From Cristatella mucedo (Eukaryota; Bryozoa; Phylactolaemata; Cristatellidae): a stretch of DNA of 64,000 nt. Where the stretch lies: contig WPIO01000233.1 of NCBI GenBank assembly GCA_009760855.2, positions 106,212-170,211 of the forward strand, in the 5' to 3' direction. The notes below the pieces were generated by a model, which saw nothing but the letters and a program-made list of their open reading frames with translations, searched no databases and was not told the DNA's origin. Of the stretch, positions 36,934 to 50,004 are shown piece by piece. The position numbers and the translations under genes are program-made. Numbering within the stretch: the stretch's first letter is position 1; each line of letters begins with the position of its first letter.

Positions 36934-38789
36934 GTAAGTGTGCTTCATGCCCTATATTCCTTCAGTTGTCGTTTGCGGGTCCAATAGATGGAAATGGAAC
37001 AATTAGAATGCATACCAGCGGTTTTTCATTCTGTCTCTGTATGCTAATAGATGTTGGTTTCCACTATTAATATTATTAATAGCACATCAAAGGCAGCAAT
37101 GAAGCAACAAACTTAAAGAAAAATCGTTTCATCTGCGGCTTGCATATTTTAAAAATACATGACTAACCTCTTGTAAATAGATTCAGTTCGTTGAAGGTAG
37201 TCAAGAAATTTTGTGTTTTATTGTAATAAACTTTGTTGTTAACCTCAGAAACCACATTTCCTACTTTTCCTGTAAGTCTTTTGTGCAGCTACTTCTCCTT
37301 TTGGTACTATTTCTCTTTCTGAATGCCACCTGTTGCAGAAAGCAGCTGCTAGCTTGGGTGTCGGTTGGTACTACCAGACGCAATAAATCTTGACAGGCTT
37401 GACTTTGACGTTTTGGGCTACTTTTAACATTTAGAGTGTGACCGATCCTACTAAACTCCTCGTTTAGGGCAGGGGCACGTCACGAACGAAGTTTCCGGCT
37501 CTACTTCGTTAAATGGTTTGTATTTTAATCTTGCGATAAGCACAGAGAAGTTAACAGTTACCAGGTTGCACTCATGACAACCTTTATGAGTAAATGGCAT
37601 AGAGCCAACACAGCTGTATGCACACGAGTGCGAACTGACGGTAAAACCACTGCAGCGGTAACATTCAAACCGAAGCACCTCAGAATGAACACCAGTTCAT
37701 TTTCCTCAAGTCCTTAATACACGTTTGCCTGTCGAGATCTGAATATATGTGCAGTACGAGTTCAATTTGCTCCGTGCTGGAGATTTCCACTCCAAAAACT
37801 CGTGTCCAATAATTTTTTCCGATTGAAATAAATTGAAATTAAAATAATAAGCCCCGAGTTTCCAGAAAAGTGTGACTTTAGTCACATGCTTTAAATGGAA
37901 GAATTTTCAATAAATACATAATATTATTCTAAAAACAATAGAATAGAATTAACTGCAAAAACTGGTTGTATCAGTCCTAACGTACAGTAGTAACTTAGTG
38001 ATGAGATGAATTGCAGATGCTAGTATAGTTGAAGGAGAAAGGCTGAAATAAATATCTGAATCTAGTCAACTGACTTCAGCCTTTTTCGCCGGGTTCTCTT
38101 AGCTTTCTGTTTGTCGGCTGGGCCTTTATGGGAACGAGCCTAATGTTATAAGTTGTGCTATGAACTTTCACAGGATGATATTGCCTAAAAGAACTACAGT
38201 ACATACTTACTTGTTCCGCCTTCGTCGGATTTGACACTTGAATTTGGCGACCTTGAGCGTCCAAGCGCCACGATGTCTCACTCGAGTCTGTCTGAGAGCG
38301 AACTAATAGGCCGGAGCTCGGACTCACACCTATGTTATAGGTTTGTGGGGGTAGACTTTGTCCTGTCGCTCGGAAGGATGATGAGCAGATCAGCTTGTAA
38401 TGATAGCATTCAAAGTCACTAACCTTTCTACAATTGATATTTATAATGTAATTGAAATCGCGAGGCTCTTCTCTCCTCGTGCAAATCTGGTAGCTGGAGC
38501 CGGACCACACGTCAGCTCACGGCTGTGAGAGCTGAACAAGGCTGTCGGTAGCAAAAGATTACATGAATTCCCGGTGATTTAGTAATGTCTTCACCATTCA
38601 GCAGGAAGGACCTGTAATGTAATGTGACCTGGCCGCAAAGGCATTATGCACTCTTTCCATGGTCAGGCTAGGACTCGGCGACTTAGTGTGTCCACAAGGG
38701 TTTCCACAATTACCGAAGAGTTGATATAATCCAAAAAGCTGGGGAAAGCATAAGGGGGCCTTTCCTGAGCCAAGGCGACAATTTTGGGA

Positions 38790-39235
38790 TTAGGTGACTC
38801 TGATTAAAGAAATTGCTCTGAAGTAGGCATAGGTGATGCCCTTGGTGTAGTCGACAGAGATTCCTGCAACACCAAATACTTGCTTGTCGCCTGTTTGGTT
38901 TAGCTGTCCTCGACGTTTGTGGGCTTCAGCTGGTCGATTGAAATATCCAGTCGAAGGCCGGTGACGTTGAGGGAAAATGTTTTTTTCCGCCCCTTTGAGT
39001 GCACTGTATTGGCCGTAGTAGGGTGGCTGGGGCGGTCCACAAGCAATGTCGTGGTGCACACAGACTTAGGCGAAATGCTGCTGGTCGTCGGGAACGTAAG
39101 ATGGGCCAGCTGAATCTAGAGGTGGTACAATGCAGAGGCTGCTCATGTGCTCGATGGGTGTCCTGAAAAATATGGCGACGTTTGATCTGCGGGCCGGTGT
39201 CTCGGCTGCACTTAAGAAACCCCGTAGGCAAGCAT
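38790..39235 (-). pseudogene. Ty3/Gypsy integrase C-terminal fragment, copy c
   Basis: Same fragment as at 15399 and 33290, with further stops; upstream integrase core is missing as in copy a. On the minus strand it extends a little further upstream than copy a. Confidence 0.6.
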
Positions 39236-39285
39236 TGGATCGCCCCATTGACTAGTTTGGCCGATGGGTGGCCGATGTTTCTTAT

Positions 39286-39420
39286 GTGGTTTGGTCGAGT
39301 GGTTAAGATGCACGCCCGACCAAGGTCTGGCTGATATCGTGTGGTCGAGCCCCTAGGCATATGTTAAGCACCTGATAGAAATTAATAATGGACCACCTGA
39401 AATTGTCTTGGGGCACTTAA
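39286..39420 (+). mobile_element. tRNA-derived SINE
   Basis: Head TTTGGTCGAGTGGTTAAGAT is the most tRNA-Ser/Leu-like A-box region of the four; B-box GTGTGGTCGAGCCCC. After it the sequence returns at 39425 to the 141-bp-type unit, exactly as after the SINE at 15772. Confidence 0.7.
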
Positions 39421-40564
39421 CCAAGAAGTTATAATAGGTATAGATATGTCTTGATTATCAGTAGAGCAGTCAAGTGATTGTGATTCTGTCAGCTGACAGG
39501 GTCGATTGATGCTAAAGGTCTGACCCTTTTTGCAGGTTATTGAGCTGCATTGAGCTGTGTGATTGTATGGCTATTAATAGATGCTAAAGGATATGGTGCC
39601 ATGCAGCTAACACATTCAGTTTACACTAGCTGAACGACTGGAGCTCGTATTTCGATAAAATTAAATGACAACCATGGAATTACTAACTTTTTTGAAGTCC
39701 CGTCAAGCAAGCTCCTTTTCGATAAGACGGCTTTATGCTCAACTACTTGTATTAATTAATTATTATTAAGCTTGGGCTGCTGAGAAGAAGTGGTATATTT
39801 TGAAGATAGAAGAAAAACTTTAAGCCTTTTTAAGAAAATTAGGCTGTAATTTGGCCAGCTAAATAGGTGAACAGATTACAGTCAGTAGTGTTTGTTAAGT
39901 GTTTCAAAAAATAGTTTTCATAGAACTTGGTTTGGTTTAATTTGATCATTAAGCGACCTATTGCTGCAACATGTTAAGCTTTATGTGTCAGTTTAATGGT
40001 ATCACCTGCTGAGCGGCCTATGCAATTAGTGAGCTAGCCAGCAGTTCAACATAGCATGGATTTTACTGCAAGTCGACAAACTAATCGTTCACAACCCACT
40101 CTTTTTAGCCAGTACACTAACTTTGAGCCACGAGCAGATGTCTGTATTTCCGCCGATGTGAATGCCGATAACCCTAGAGATTTTGTGCTTTTAACGGACT
40201 GCTTGAAATAGAACTGTGAAATATCTGCATCGAAAAACAGTAGGCACTAAGCACATAACTCTAACGGCAAACGTATTACTTAATAAGAAGTAGTGCATGG
40301 TGGAAAACGAAATAGAAAGCCATTACTGTCGTCTGGATAAGAAGTTGCTGATGGGTTATACAGAGATTCTCATTACTAATATTCGATGACATCTAACTCT
40401 TACAATATATCAGTTGCACCAAACTCTGATTGGCGCCAACCTAAAGTTTGTGGATGCCGTCCTATAGGCATGCATGTGTATGCGTTCGATGTTACTTGTC
40501 TATATTAACATGTAGATTTCTGATTCTGTGATGTACCTTTTATCGGTTAACTGATGTCGCTTAA

Positions 40565-40650
40565 CACGAAGAACTTAATATAGAAGGAAATGAAACTCTT
40601 GGCAAGCTTCATTCATGTGTCAACTCAAATCACTGAATAGGCTCTGAAGG
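40565..40650 (+). pseudogene. Decayed 141-bp LRR exon (unit 9)
   Basis: Acceptor mutated (TTAG to TTAA). It reads HEELNIEGNETLGKL, then a frameshift within CTACCTTCATTC. After about 85 bp the sequence jumps to the intron block CTCATCGGCAATA that normally lies 0.5 kb later, so the end of the exon and its donor are deleted. Confidence 0.7.
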
Positions 40651-41977
40651 CTCATCGGCAATAAAAACTGCTTGTATACGGGAATATAGTAACACGCATG
40701 GGCCAAAGTTGAATACATGACCACCTTTACGGTTAAAAGGAGGCACGTTAATCCCTAGGCGTGAAAGGAAGGCGGATTCAACCGCTGAGCACCGATGATA
40801 TGTGGCTTAAAGACTTTGGAGGTATGTCATCACCCATATGTGAGAAAGCTGCATCGATCAGAACTGTAGGATAATAGTATAAACTGGCCTAGTCGTCTCA
40901 CCTCCCCAACCCTGCGTCCGATTGATGGGTGTATTTTAATTGAGTATACTTGAATCCACTGAATTATCAGCAATTCCACTAAGGGCAGTCAGAGCTGTGG
41001 TCTAATCAGTTTCCTATATTCATCCCTTCCTCTATACAAGTGACCAAACAACAAACTGCACCAGTGTATCACTCTGGGGGATTGCTATTGAAGCTGGTGC
41101 GATTGGCCTCAATTAAACTAGTAAACGCTGAGGGTGAGGGCCCCACTTATATTTTCAGCCTGAGTGTTTTACTTTTGACAGTGGACTCACGGTTTTAGCA
41201 TCAATTCAGTTTGTGGAGGCACTTGGGTCGAACGATTAGTGTGTATAATGTACGTTTTCGCAAACAATGACAAAGCACGTCACAATGATCGTTTACCGGT
41301 AAACTCCTACACTTTTGAAAGTGTATGGTGTTCGGAGTGAGCTCAGTGGGGCAAGCAGTAGGTGCATAGATCACCACCTCCTTTTTGTATCCCTTCATTC
41401 AATTAGATTCGTGAACCATTAGCTAGACGTCTATTATGTACAGCAATCACCCTCATGTTCGTCCTCCATTTCTTTATACACAATATTCCGTAAACCGAGT
41501 GCAATTACGTCAATCAACTGACTGAAACGATGCTAAACGTCCGACCCTGTTCCCAGGTTATTGAGCTGCATCCGTGTGAGTGGCCAACATTAACTATATA
41601 CAAAAGGATTTCGCACTGTGGAACTAATGGATCCAGTTTGTGCTAGCCGAGTGGCAGGAACTACGTATTTCTATAGCTTTGGATGAAAACAGTGGAATTA
41701 TCGACTTGTATGACGGCCTGTCAAATAAGCTCCCTCTTCGAGAAGGATGCATTATGCATAACTACAGGCATGTGCGAAATAATATCTAAACTAAGCTGGC
41801 TGCTGAGAAAAATTGGTATTTTAATAGCAGAAGAAATACTTTAAGCCTTCATAGGAAAGGCAAATTTTAATTAAGCAAACTAAATATTTGGAAAAATGAC
41901 AATCAGTAGTTTTTGTTCGGCATTTTAAAAACGGTTCTGATAGGACTTTGGTTTGGTTTAATTTGAACGTTAAACGA

Positions 41978-42006
41978 CAAACGCAAGACTGCTTTAGAAA
42001 CAGAAA
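41978..42006 (+). other. Exon-loss junction in unit 10
   Basis: Sequence jumps from the pre-exon block TTTGAACGTTAAACGACAA to the post-exon block GAAACGTGTCTTTTTATTTC. The segment that would hold the 141-bp exon is absent. The same junction style occurs at 46936, 52961 and 59021. Confidence 0.6.
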
Positions 42007-44429
42007 CGTGTCTTTTTATTTCTTGCTGGAATGGGCCGGCTGGTATCGTTGGCTGGCAGGGTTAGTACGGCTTCTGGGTTAACCAGTAAAGCACTTTAAA
42101 GCAGGCCTACATTACTTGCTATTGCATATATTCAGCAGATCATGCAATAACAGAATGTTCTCTACTTAAATGACATACATTTTTTGTAGTTTTAAGCCGA
42201 CTCGTGAAAGGGTAGGATGCAGTATATTTTGACAATCAGCTCGTTAGTGGACATTAGACCTTCCGTTTAAAACATTCCTTGCGTATTGAAGAGTCACATT
42301 TGTATGGTTATAAAGTGGGCTCATCTGCAATGACCACCTCTAGCACGTAGGAATATAGTATTATTTAAAGGCAGAATTTTAATACACGACCACTTTGATG
42401 GTTAAAAGGAGGCACGTTTTTCCATCGGCCCTAGAGGAAGACAGATTCAACCGTTGAGCTCTGCTGTTATGCTTCTCGAAGCCTTGTTTTAGGAATACTC
42501 GTAAAACTCCTGCACAAGCCATATTAAAACGGTCGAATCAGCACGCTGCATGGTCGCAGAGAGAATCAGAAACACTGGGTAGCAGAATAGGATTAAAGAT
42601 CAAGTACAGCGTCCGGTCAGGAGCATATAGGGAGAAGCTTATAATTAGCCGGTGAAGGAAATCCCTCGGACATAAGGCTTAATTTAAACGAGTAGATAAA
42701 CGACGTACAATCAGTGGGAAAAGACTGTAATAGTCTTGCCACCTATCACCAAAGACCGCTCGAGCTGGTCAATAGTGAGACAGTGTGTCGTGTCCCTTAT
42801 GTGAGAAAGCTACATACATTGAGCAGATACGATGGATACAATTATAAACTCTTGACTTACTATGCATACTGGTCTAATAATCTAAACTCTAGAAATATAT
42901 AACGTTGGTTCCGATTAAGCCGGACGTGTATTTTGACGTGAACATTACGAGTGATTATTGCTCGACATTGACTTCCTAGTGTACCTTGTTTTTTCGTCAT
43001 TAGACTGGACGACAGTAAGGATACTGGCCAGTCACTTAATCTGATTGAATATCCTTAAATTCACTGATATATCTGCAATTCCACTAAAAGCAGTCTGAGC
43101 TGTGGTCGTATCGGATTCCCATGTTCATCCTTTTACTGTAAAATTGACCATAAAACAAGCTGCACCAATGTATCAATCAGGATAAATGCTACTAAAGCTG
43201 GTGCAATTGGCACCATATAAACTAGTTAACGCTTAGGGTAACGTCCCCAGGTATATTTTCTGCATGAGTGTTTCACGTTTGAATGTGCACTCAAGACATT
43301 AGCCACAATTCAGGTTGTGGAGGCAGTTGGCTTCAACGATTGGTGTGAATAATGTGGCTGGTTGGTAACCACCGGTTTTGTAAACGACGACAGATCACGT
43401 CGCAATGATCGATTAATTGTAAAATCCTACACTTTCTAACGTTTACTGAGTCCCAAAAGAGCTCAAAGGGGGCAAGCAGTACAAGCATCGATCACCACCT
43501 TTTAGTATCCCTTCATCAAATCAGATTCGCGAACGACTGGCATGACGACTATTACCCACAGCAATCGCTTATATGTTCGTGATCTTCATTTTTCTGTAAA
43601 CTATAACCTGTTAAGCGAGTGCAATTCCGTCAGCTAACACAGTCAAACGATGCCAAACGTCTGGCTCAGTTTGCATGTCTATGAGCAGCATTTGTGTGAG
43701 TGGGCGGCTTTATCGAGATGCTAAAAGATATCGCACCATGCAGTTATTGCATCCAGTTTATGCTAGCCGTATTGCAGGAGCGGGTATTTCTACAATATTG
43801 GATGAAAACAGTGGAAACATTGACCTATCTGTCGGCGCTTCAGAGAAGCCCTCTTTTCTGGAAGGCGGCGTTATGCCTTAATACAGGCCTGAGTAATATA
43901 TATCTAGACTATTTGGGCTGCTGAGAAATAGTGGTATATTTAGAAGGCAGAAGGAAGCGCTTATGCACTTATCTGACAGTCAAGCTATATTTAGACAAGC
44001 TTAATAAAATAAAAGATTACAGTCAGTAGTGCTTGATAAGCGTTTGACAAAAAACGGTTAGATCCGACGTCAGTTTGGTTTGATTTAAACGATAGGCGAC
44101 CTAAGCCTGCAACGTTTTCAACTATGCGTGTCAATTTAATGGCATCAACTGCTGCACGGCTGATGCAATTAGTGACCTAGCAAGCAGCTTGATATTGAGT
44201 GAGTTTTACCACAAGTCGACGGACTAATCGTACACAACACAATTTTCTATTGTGTACAAAAACTTTGATGCACGAATAGATGACGGCATTTCCGACCCAA
44301 TGAGTGCTAATAACCCTAGGGATTTTGAGGTTCCAACTGACTGCTTTAATTAGAACTGTGGAATTTCGGCATTGAAAAACCATACGCACTAAACACATAA
44401 CTCTAACGGCAAACGTATCACTTACTATG

Positions 44430-44612
44430 CACGCCAACGCTGTACATGTCACCCATGACCATTTTATTCATCTTGTTTGTTTTTCAAGCATGATTTTACT
44501 TACCATTCAATTGCATTTCCCTAAGCAGCAAATGTGAAGCTCCTAGAAAGAGATCAAGTTCTCTGAGGGTGCTTAATCAAGTAAATTATTATTATTATTA
44601 TTATTATTAAAA
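44430..44612 (+). mobile_element. LINE 3' end with (TTA)n tail
   Basis: Starts near CTGTACATGTCACCCATGAC and ends GATCAAGTTCTCTGAGGGTG plus (ATT)n. It interrupts the ATCACTTA...AATAAACTA sequence of the array, as seen by comparison with 24770-24800. 5'-truncated in the 3' UTR, without coding sequence. Confidence 0.72.
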
Positions 44613-44713
44613 TAAACTAGTTCGTGGTGGCCAAGGACATAACAAGCCATCACTGTTCTCTGGATAAGCAGTTGCTGATATGTTATACAGTGATTCTCAT
44701 TTCTCTTATTCGA

Positions 44714-44721
44714 TGACGTCA
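44714..44721. promoter_or_regulatory. CRE-like TGACGTCA before exon 44890
   Basis: Perfect octamer 176 bp upstream of the intact exon. Confidence 0.3.
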
Positions 44722-44889
44722 TATTCCTATTGCATGCCAGCTGCATTGAAATATGATTGGCCGTACTGGAAGTTTGTGACAGCCGTTCTTTTTAGTTGCA
44801 TGTCTTTACGTTAGTTGTTATGTGTCGGTTTTGACCTGCTACTTTCTTGTTCTTTAATGTACCTTTTATCGGAAACCGACGTCGTTTAG

Positions 44890-45030
44890 CTCGAGGAGCT
44901 CGATATCAGTGGTAATAAAACTCTTGGTGAGCTACTGTCATTCATATGTCAACTGAATGCACTGAAAAAGCTCAACATCAGTTCCTGTGGCTTGTCAAGT
45001 CTACCCGATGGTATGGAACAGCTGACATCG
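44890..45030 (+). CDS. LRR exon, 141-bp class, intact (unit 11)
   Basis: Acceptor TCGTTTAG, donor GTAAGG, 47 open codons. Repeats begin LEELDISGNKTLGELLSF and LKKLNISSCGLSSLPD; the usual P16 is L here. D5 and S7 link it to the three exons further right, while T11 L12 G13 link it to those further left, so it is intermediate in the array. Confidence 0.82.
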
Positions 45031-45828
45031 GTAAGGTTGTATAGAACACAAAAACGTGTATGTTTATTTCTTGGTTAAGTGGGCTTGCAAGTATTGTTTG
45101 CTAGCAGAGTTAGTAGGGGTTCATGGTTATCCAGTAAAACGATATAAAGCTTGCCTAGATTGTATGTGCTTGCATATCATCTGCAGATCTTGCAATACCT
45201 GAATAACGTTTACTTATATCGTATACGTTTTTCGTAGTTTAGGGCCAACGCACTGACAGGGTACGATTTGATTTTCTTAAACAATCAACTCGTAATTGGA
45301 CGATAAAAGGCCCATTTAAAACTTATTTAGCTTATTGAAGAGTCTCATTTGTATCATAGTAAAGAAGGCCAATTGGCAACGACATCAGCTACCACATAGG
45401 AATAAAGTATTACGTGAAGGCAGAATTCGAATACACAACCACATCGCTGGTTAAGAGGATGCACGTTTTTCCGTTAAACCATGAGGAAGACGGATTCAAC
45501 TGTTGAGCACAGGCTGTATGCTTTTGAAAATCTTGTTTTACGAATAGTCTCAAAATTCCTGCTCAAGCCATATTGAAACGTTCAACCTTGATTGCTGCGT
45601 GGTCGGGAGAGAATCAGAAAAAGTAGGTAGCAGAATAGGATAACAATTCAAGTACAGCTGACGATCAGGAGCATATAAGGTGTAGGTACTAATGGGCTCG
45701 GGGAGAAAATCTCTTATACCTAGGACATATTTGAAACGAACGATTAAACAACGTGCAATCACCACGCAAAAAACTTGATAGTCCAGCCACTACTCTGCAC
45801 TTCGCTCCAAGCTGCTCAGCATAAATAA

Positions 45829-46359
45829 TAATAAAAATATTAGTTCACTTGATAAAGCGCCCTCAGAGGACTTAATCTCTCTCTGGGCGCTTTACATTTG
45901 CTGTAAATTGAAATGGAATTGAATGGTAAGTAGAATCATGCTTGAAAAAACAAACACAATTAATAATATGGTTAAGGGTGACATGCACAGGGTCAGCATG
46001 CAAATCTGGTTAGTGGCAGCAAGCACAGTGTCAGCATGCATAAGCACATCAAAGACGAATCACAGGGACCCACTAAATACTGTCCAAAATAGGTGTGTTT
46101 TATGTTCCTTTTAAATGTGGTCGGGTCAGGGTATGTTCTGACTCAGGTCGAAAGGGATTTCCAGGCTTTAGAAGCATGCGAATTAAATGCATGGTCTACA
46201 CAGGATTTAAGGTTTGTACGAGGTGTTTCTAGACTTTCGGATTCCGAAAATCGGGTGATACGATGCTTGGCCTGATGGGGGAGTATATCTGAGAGATAGG
46301 CTGGAGCCATAGAATTAAGGGACTAAAAAGTGAGCGACCAAACCTTGAAGTCAATCCGT
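45829..46359 (-). mobile_element. LINE remnant, minus strand (copy 1)
   Basis: On the minus strand: the end of the reverse-transcriptase ORF (SPAYLSDILPHQAKHRI-type in the better copies), the 3' UTR with GTGGGTCCCTGTGATTCG, and the GGGCGCTTTATCAAGTGAA tail. The 5' part is missing. Counterparts at 51835 and 57895. Confidence 0.7.
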
Positions 46360-46935
46360 GTTCGTGATCCGTCGATCCGCACCTCAATGATTCTTCAATC
46401 CTTTAATATATGTTCGCGATCTTTTTCTTTCCCTACACCATATTCCATTAAGCGAGTGCAATTACGTCAGCCGACAGACAGAAAAGATGCCATACGTCCT
46501 ACCCTATTTCCTGGTTGTAGAGTGGCATCTGTGAGAGAACCCTAATACATATATGCTAAAGGATACAGCACTGCTTATCTAATGCATTCAGTCTATGCTA
46601 GCAGAGTGGCAGGAACTAGGTATGTTTATAACTTTAGATGCAAACGGTGGAGTTACCGACTTTAATGACGGTATGTCAAATGAACTTCCTTTTTGAGAAG
46701 GCTGCAACATGCATAACTGCTGGCATGTGCACAATAACAGCTGAACTAACCCGACTTTTGAGAAAAATAGGCATTTTGAAAAAGCAGAAGAAAAACTTTA
46801 AGCTTTCATAGGAAAGGCCGATTTTTAATTAGCTAGCTAAATAGGTGAAAAGATTAAAAACAGTAGTGTTTGTTTAGCATTTCAAAAAACGGTTCTGATA
46901 GGACGTTGTTTTGGCTCAATTTGAACGTTAAGCGA

Positions 46936-46963
46936 CCAACACAGGCTGGTTAAAAAACAAAAA
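46936..46963 (+). other. Exon-loss junction, copy 1
   Basis: Pre-exon block (GAACGTTAAGCGACCAAC) joined directly to post-exon block (AACGTGTCTGTTTATTTC). Every 6-kb unit therefore contains two ancestral units but only one exon. Confidence 0.6.
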
Positions 46964-47086
46964 CGTGTCTGTTTATTTCTTGCTGGAATGGGACTGCAGA
47001 TATTGTTTGCTGGCTGGTTTAGTAAGGTTTCCGGGTTAACCAGTAAAGCAGTTTAAAGCATGCCTACATTGCATGCCCTTGCATAT

Positions 47087-47839
47087 CTTGGCTAATATTC
47101 GGGCTTGTTTAGATAAGCATACCACGTCCAAGTTGGTCAACGAATTCGTGACATCCCGTCTCGACTTTTGCAACTTACTGCATACTGGCCCAACAGCATG
47201 TGCGTTCAGGCGATTGCAGCTGGTGCAAAACTCTGCAGCTAGGCTTGTCTGTCGTGAGCGTCGCAGTTGCCACATTACTCCCTTTCTTGCCGACCTGCAC
47301 TGGCTACCAGTCAAGCAACGGACTGACTTCAAGGTTTTGTCGCTCACTTTTAGTTCCCTTCATTCTATGGTTCCAGCCTATCTTTCAGATATACTACCCC
47401 ATCATGCCAAGCATCGTACAATCAGCTTTTCGGAATCCAACAGTCTAGAAATACCTCATAGTAACCTTAAGTCCTTTGGAGACCGTGCATTTAGTTCATA
47501 TGCTGCCAAAGCCTGGAACTGCCTCCCTACCTGCGTCAGAACATCCCCTGACCTGACCACATTTAAAAGGAACCTAAAAACACCTATTTAGTGGGTCCCT
47601 GTGATTCTTCCTTGATGTGCTTATGGGTGCTGACACTGTACATGCTGCCACTAACCACATTTGCATGCTGACCCTGTGCATGTCACCTCTAACCATATTA
47701 TTCATTTCGTTTGTTTTTCAGGCATTATTTTACTTACCATTTAATTGCCTTACACTTTACAGCAAATGTAAAGCTTCTAGAGAGTGATTAAGTTCTCTGA
47801 GGGTGCTTTATCGAGTGAATTATTATTATTATTATTATA
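47087..47839 (+). mobile_element. CR1/L2-like LINE, 5'-truncated (copy 1)
   Basis: A 170-codon open frame (to 47591) covers the C-terminal end of a non-LTR reverse transcriptase: LVQNSAARLVCRERR, DLHWLPVKQRTDFKVL, and SSYAAKAWNCLPTCVRTSP, all hallmarks of CR1/L2/Rex-type elements. A 3' UTR and a (TTA)n tail follow, ending at 47839. The unit at 42110-42135 (TTGCATATATTCAGCAGATC) shows the unoccupied site. The insertion predates the 6-kb amplification, since all three copies carry it at the same place. No endonuclease or catalytic RT motif is present. Confidence 0.85.
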
Positions 47840-47936
47840 GCAGATCATGCAATCACAGAATATTATCTACTTACATGACATACATTGTTCATTATTTTTA
47901 GGCAGTCTCATGAAAGGGTAGGATGCAGTATATTAT

Positions 47937-48037
47937 CAATAAATAAATAAATATATATGTATATATATATAAATATGCATACAGATATATTTATATATAT
48001 ATGTTTTTTAAATATATATATACACTTGTATATATTT
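47937..48037. repeat. AT-rich microsatellite (copy 1)
   Basis: (AAAT)n then (AT)n with GCATACA interruptions. It lengthens in copies 2 and 3 (53978-54100; 60043-60218) and accounts for much of the unit length difference. Confidence 0.88.
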
Positions 48038-49687
48038 TGCTATCTAACCTCAACGAACTATATAACGTTGAGTCCGGTTTAACAGGACGTGTATTTCGAC
48101 ATTACAATTACGAGTGATTATTGCTTTACATTGACTTCCTAATGTACCTTGCTCTTATGTTGTCAGGCTAGGGGACTGTAATGACACTGGCCAGTCGCCC
48201 AATCTGTTTACTTACACTTAAATTCACTGATATATCAGCAAATCCACTAGAAGTAGTCAGAGCTGTGGTCAAATTGGCTTCCTATTTCCATACTTTTACA
48301 GTCCAAGTTACCACAGAACAAGCTGCACCAATATATCACCTAGGGTAATTGCTACTAAAGCTGGTGCAATTACTTGCAATTAAACAATTAAACGCTTAGG
48401 GCAACGTCCCCACATATATTTTCTGCCCGAGTGTTTCACGTTTGAAAGTGCACACAAGGCATTAGCCACAATTCAGGTGGTGGATGCACTTGGGCTTAAC
48501 GATTGGTGTGAATAACGTTCCTGGTTGGTGACCAATGGTTTTGTAAACAATGACAGCGCACTTCGCAATGATTGATTACTGGTAAATCCTACACTTTTGA
48601 AAGTTTACTGAGTTCGAAAAGACGTCTGTGGGGCAAGCAGCAGTTGCATAGATCACCACCTTTCAGAATCCCTTTTCATGAAACAGATTCGCGAACGACT
48701 AGCATGACCACTATTACCTTCAGCAATCGCTTACGTATTCGTAATCCTACTTTTTCTGTCCACCATAACCTGTTAAGCAAGAGAAATTTCGTCAGCCGAC
48801 TCAGTCAAACGATGCCAAACGTCTAACCCTATTGGCAGGTTATTGAGCTGCATGTTTGTGAGTTTCAGAGATTAAACTAGATGCTAAAAGTCATTTCACC
48901 ATGCTGCTAATGCATCTAGTTTATGCTAGCCGAGAGGCAGGAACGCGTATTATTTCTATAGTGTCGGATGAAAACTGTGAAAGTGTCGACCTCTTTGACG
49001 GCACTTCAAAAAAGCTCCGTTTTCGAGAAGGCAGGGTTAAGCTTTGGCACCGGCTAGAGAAATATATATCTAGACTAACTGGGCTGCTAAGAAAAAGAGG
49101 GATATTTAGACGGGAGAAGGAAAGCAATAAGCGTTTATCTTGAATTCAGGTAACAATTTAGCAAGCTAAATTAGTTAAAAGATTACAGTCAGCAGCGATC
49201 GACAGGCGTTTCAAATCGGTTACATAGGACGTTGGTTTGGTTTCATTGAAACATTAGGCGTCCTAATGGTGCACCATTTTAAGCTTTGTGTGTCAGTTTA
49301 ATGGTATCAAGCTGCACGGCCGATGCATTTAGTAAGATAGCCAGCAGCTTGACATAGAGTGAGTTTTACCACAAGTTGACGAACTAATCGTTCACAACCA
49401 ACGAATCTAGCCTGCAAAATGACTTTGAAGCACGAATTGATGTCGGTATTTCCGACCCAATGAATGCTAAAAACCCTAGGGATTTTGAGGGTCCAACTAA
49501 CTGGTTGAATTAGAACTGTAAAATTTCGGCATTGATAACTGTAGGCACTATGCACATAAGTTTAACGACAAACCTATCACTTAATATGAACTATTTCATG
49601 GGGGCTAAGGACATAACAAGCCATCACTGTTTTGTGGATAGGAAGTGGCTGATAGGCTCTACAGTGATCCTCATTCCCATTATTCGA

Positions 49688-49695
49688 TGACGTCA
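49688..49695. promoter_or_regulatory. CRE-like TGACGTCA before exon 49864
   Basis: Perfect octamer 176 bp upstream of the intact exon. Confidence 0.3.
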
Positions 49696-49863
49696 TACTA
49701 CTACTGCATACCAGCTGCATTTAAGTATGCATGGACTTACCTGAATATTGTGAAAGCCGTCTTTCAGGCGTGCATGTGTATAAGTAAGATGATGCAAGTC
49801 TGTTTTTTATCGTTACTTTTTTATTCTCCAATATATCTTTTATCGGTAACCAATGTCGTTTAG

Positions 49864-50004
49864 CTAGAGGAGCTCGAAATCAGTGGGAATACAAGTCTTT
49901 GCCAGCTACCTTCGTGCATATGTCAACTGAAAGCACTGAAGAAGCTTGCCATTAGAGAGTGCGGCTTGTCAAGTCTCCCTGACGGCTGGGGACAGCTGAC
50001 ATCG
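49864..50004 (+). CDS. LRR exon, 141-bp class, intact (young copy 1)
   Basis: Acceptor TCGTTTAG, donor GTAAGG, 47 open codons. Repeats begin LEELEISGNTSLCQLPSC and LKKLAIRECGLSSLPD, with the three-copy signature C13, C18, W42 and G43. Variable residues in this copy: E5, T10, A29, R31, E32. Its flanking introns are nearly identical to those of the copies at 55923 and 62034. Confidence 0.85.

Noticed and set aside
47073-47591. 172-codon frame as a host gene
   Set aside because: It is the C-terminal end of a LINE reverse transcriptase with a 3' UTR and TTA tail, lacking catalytic motifs.
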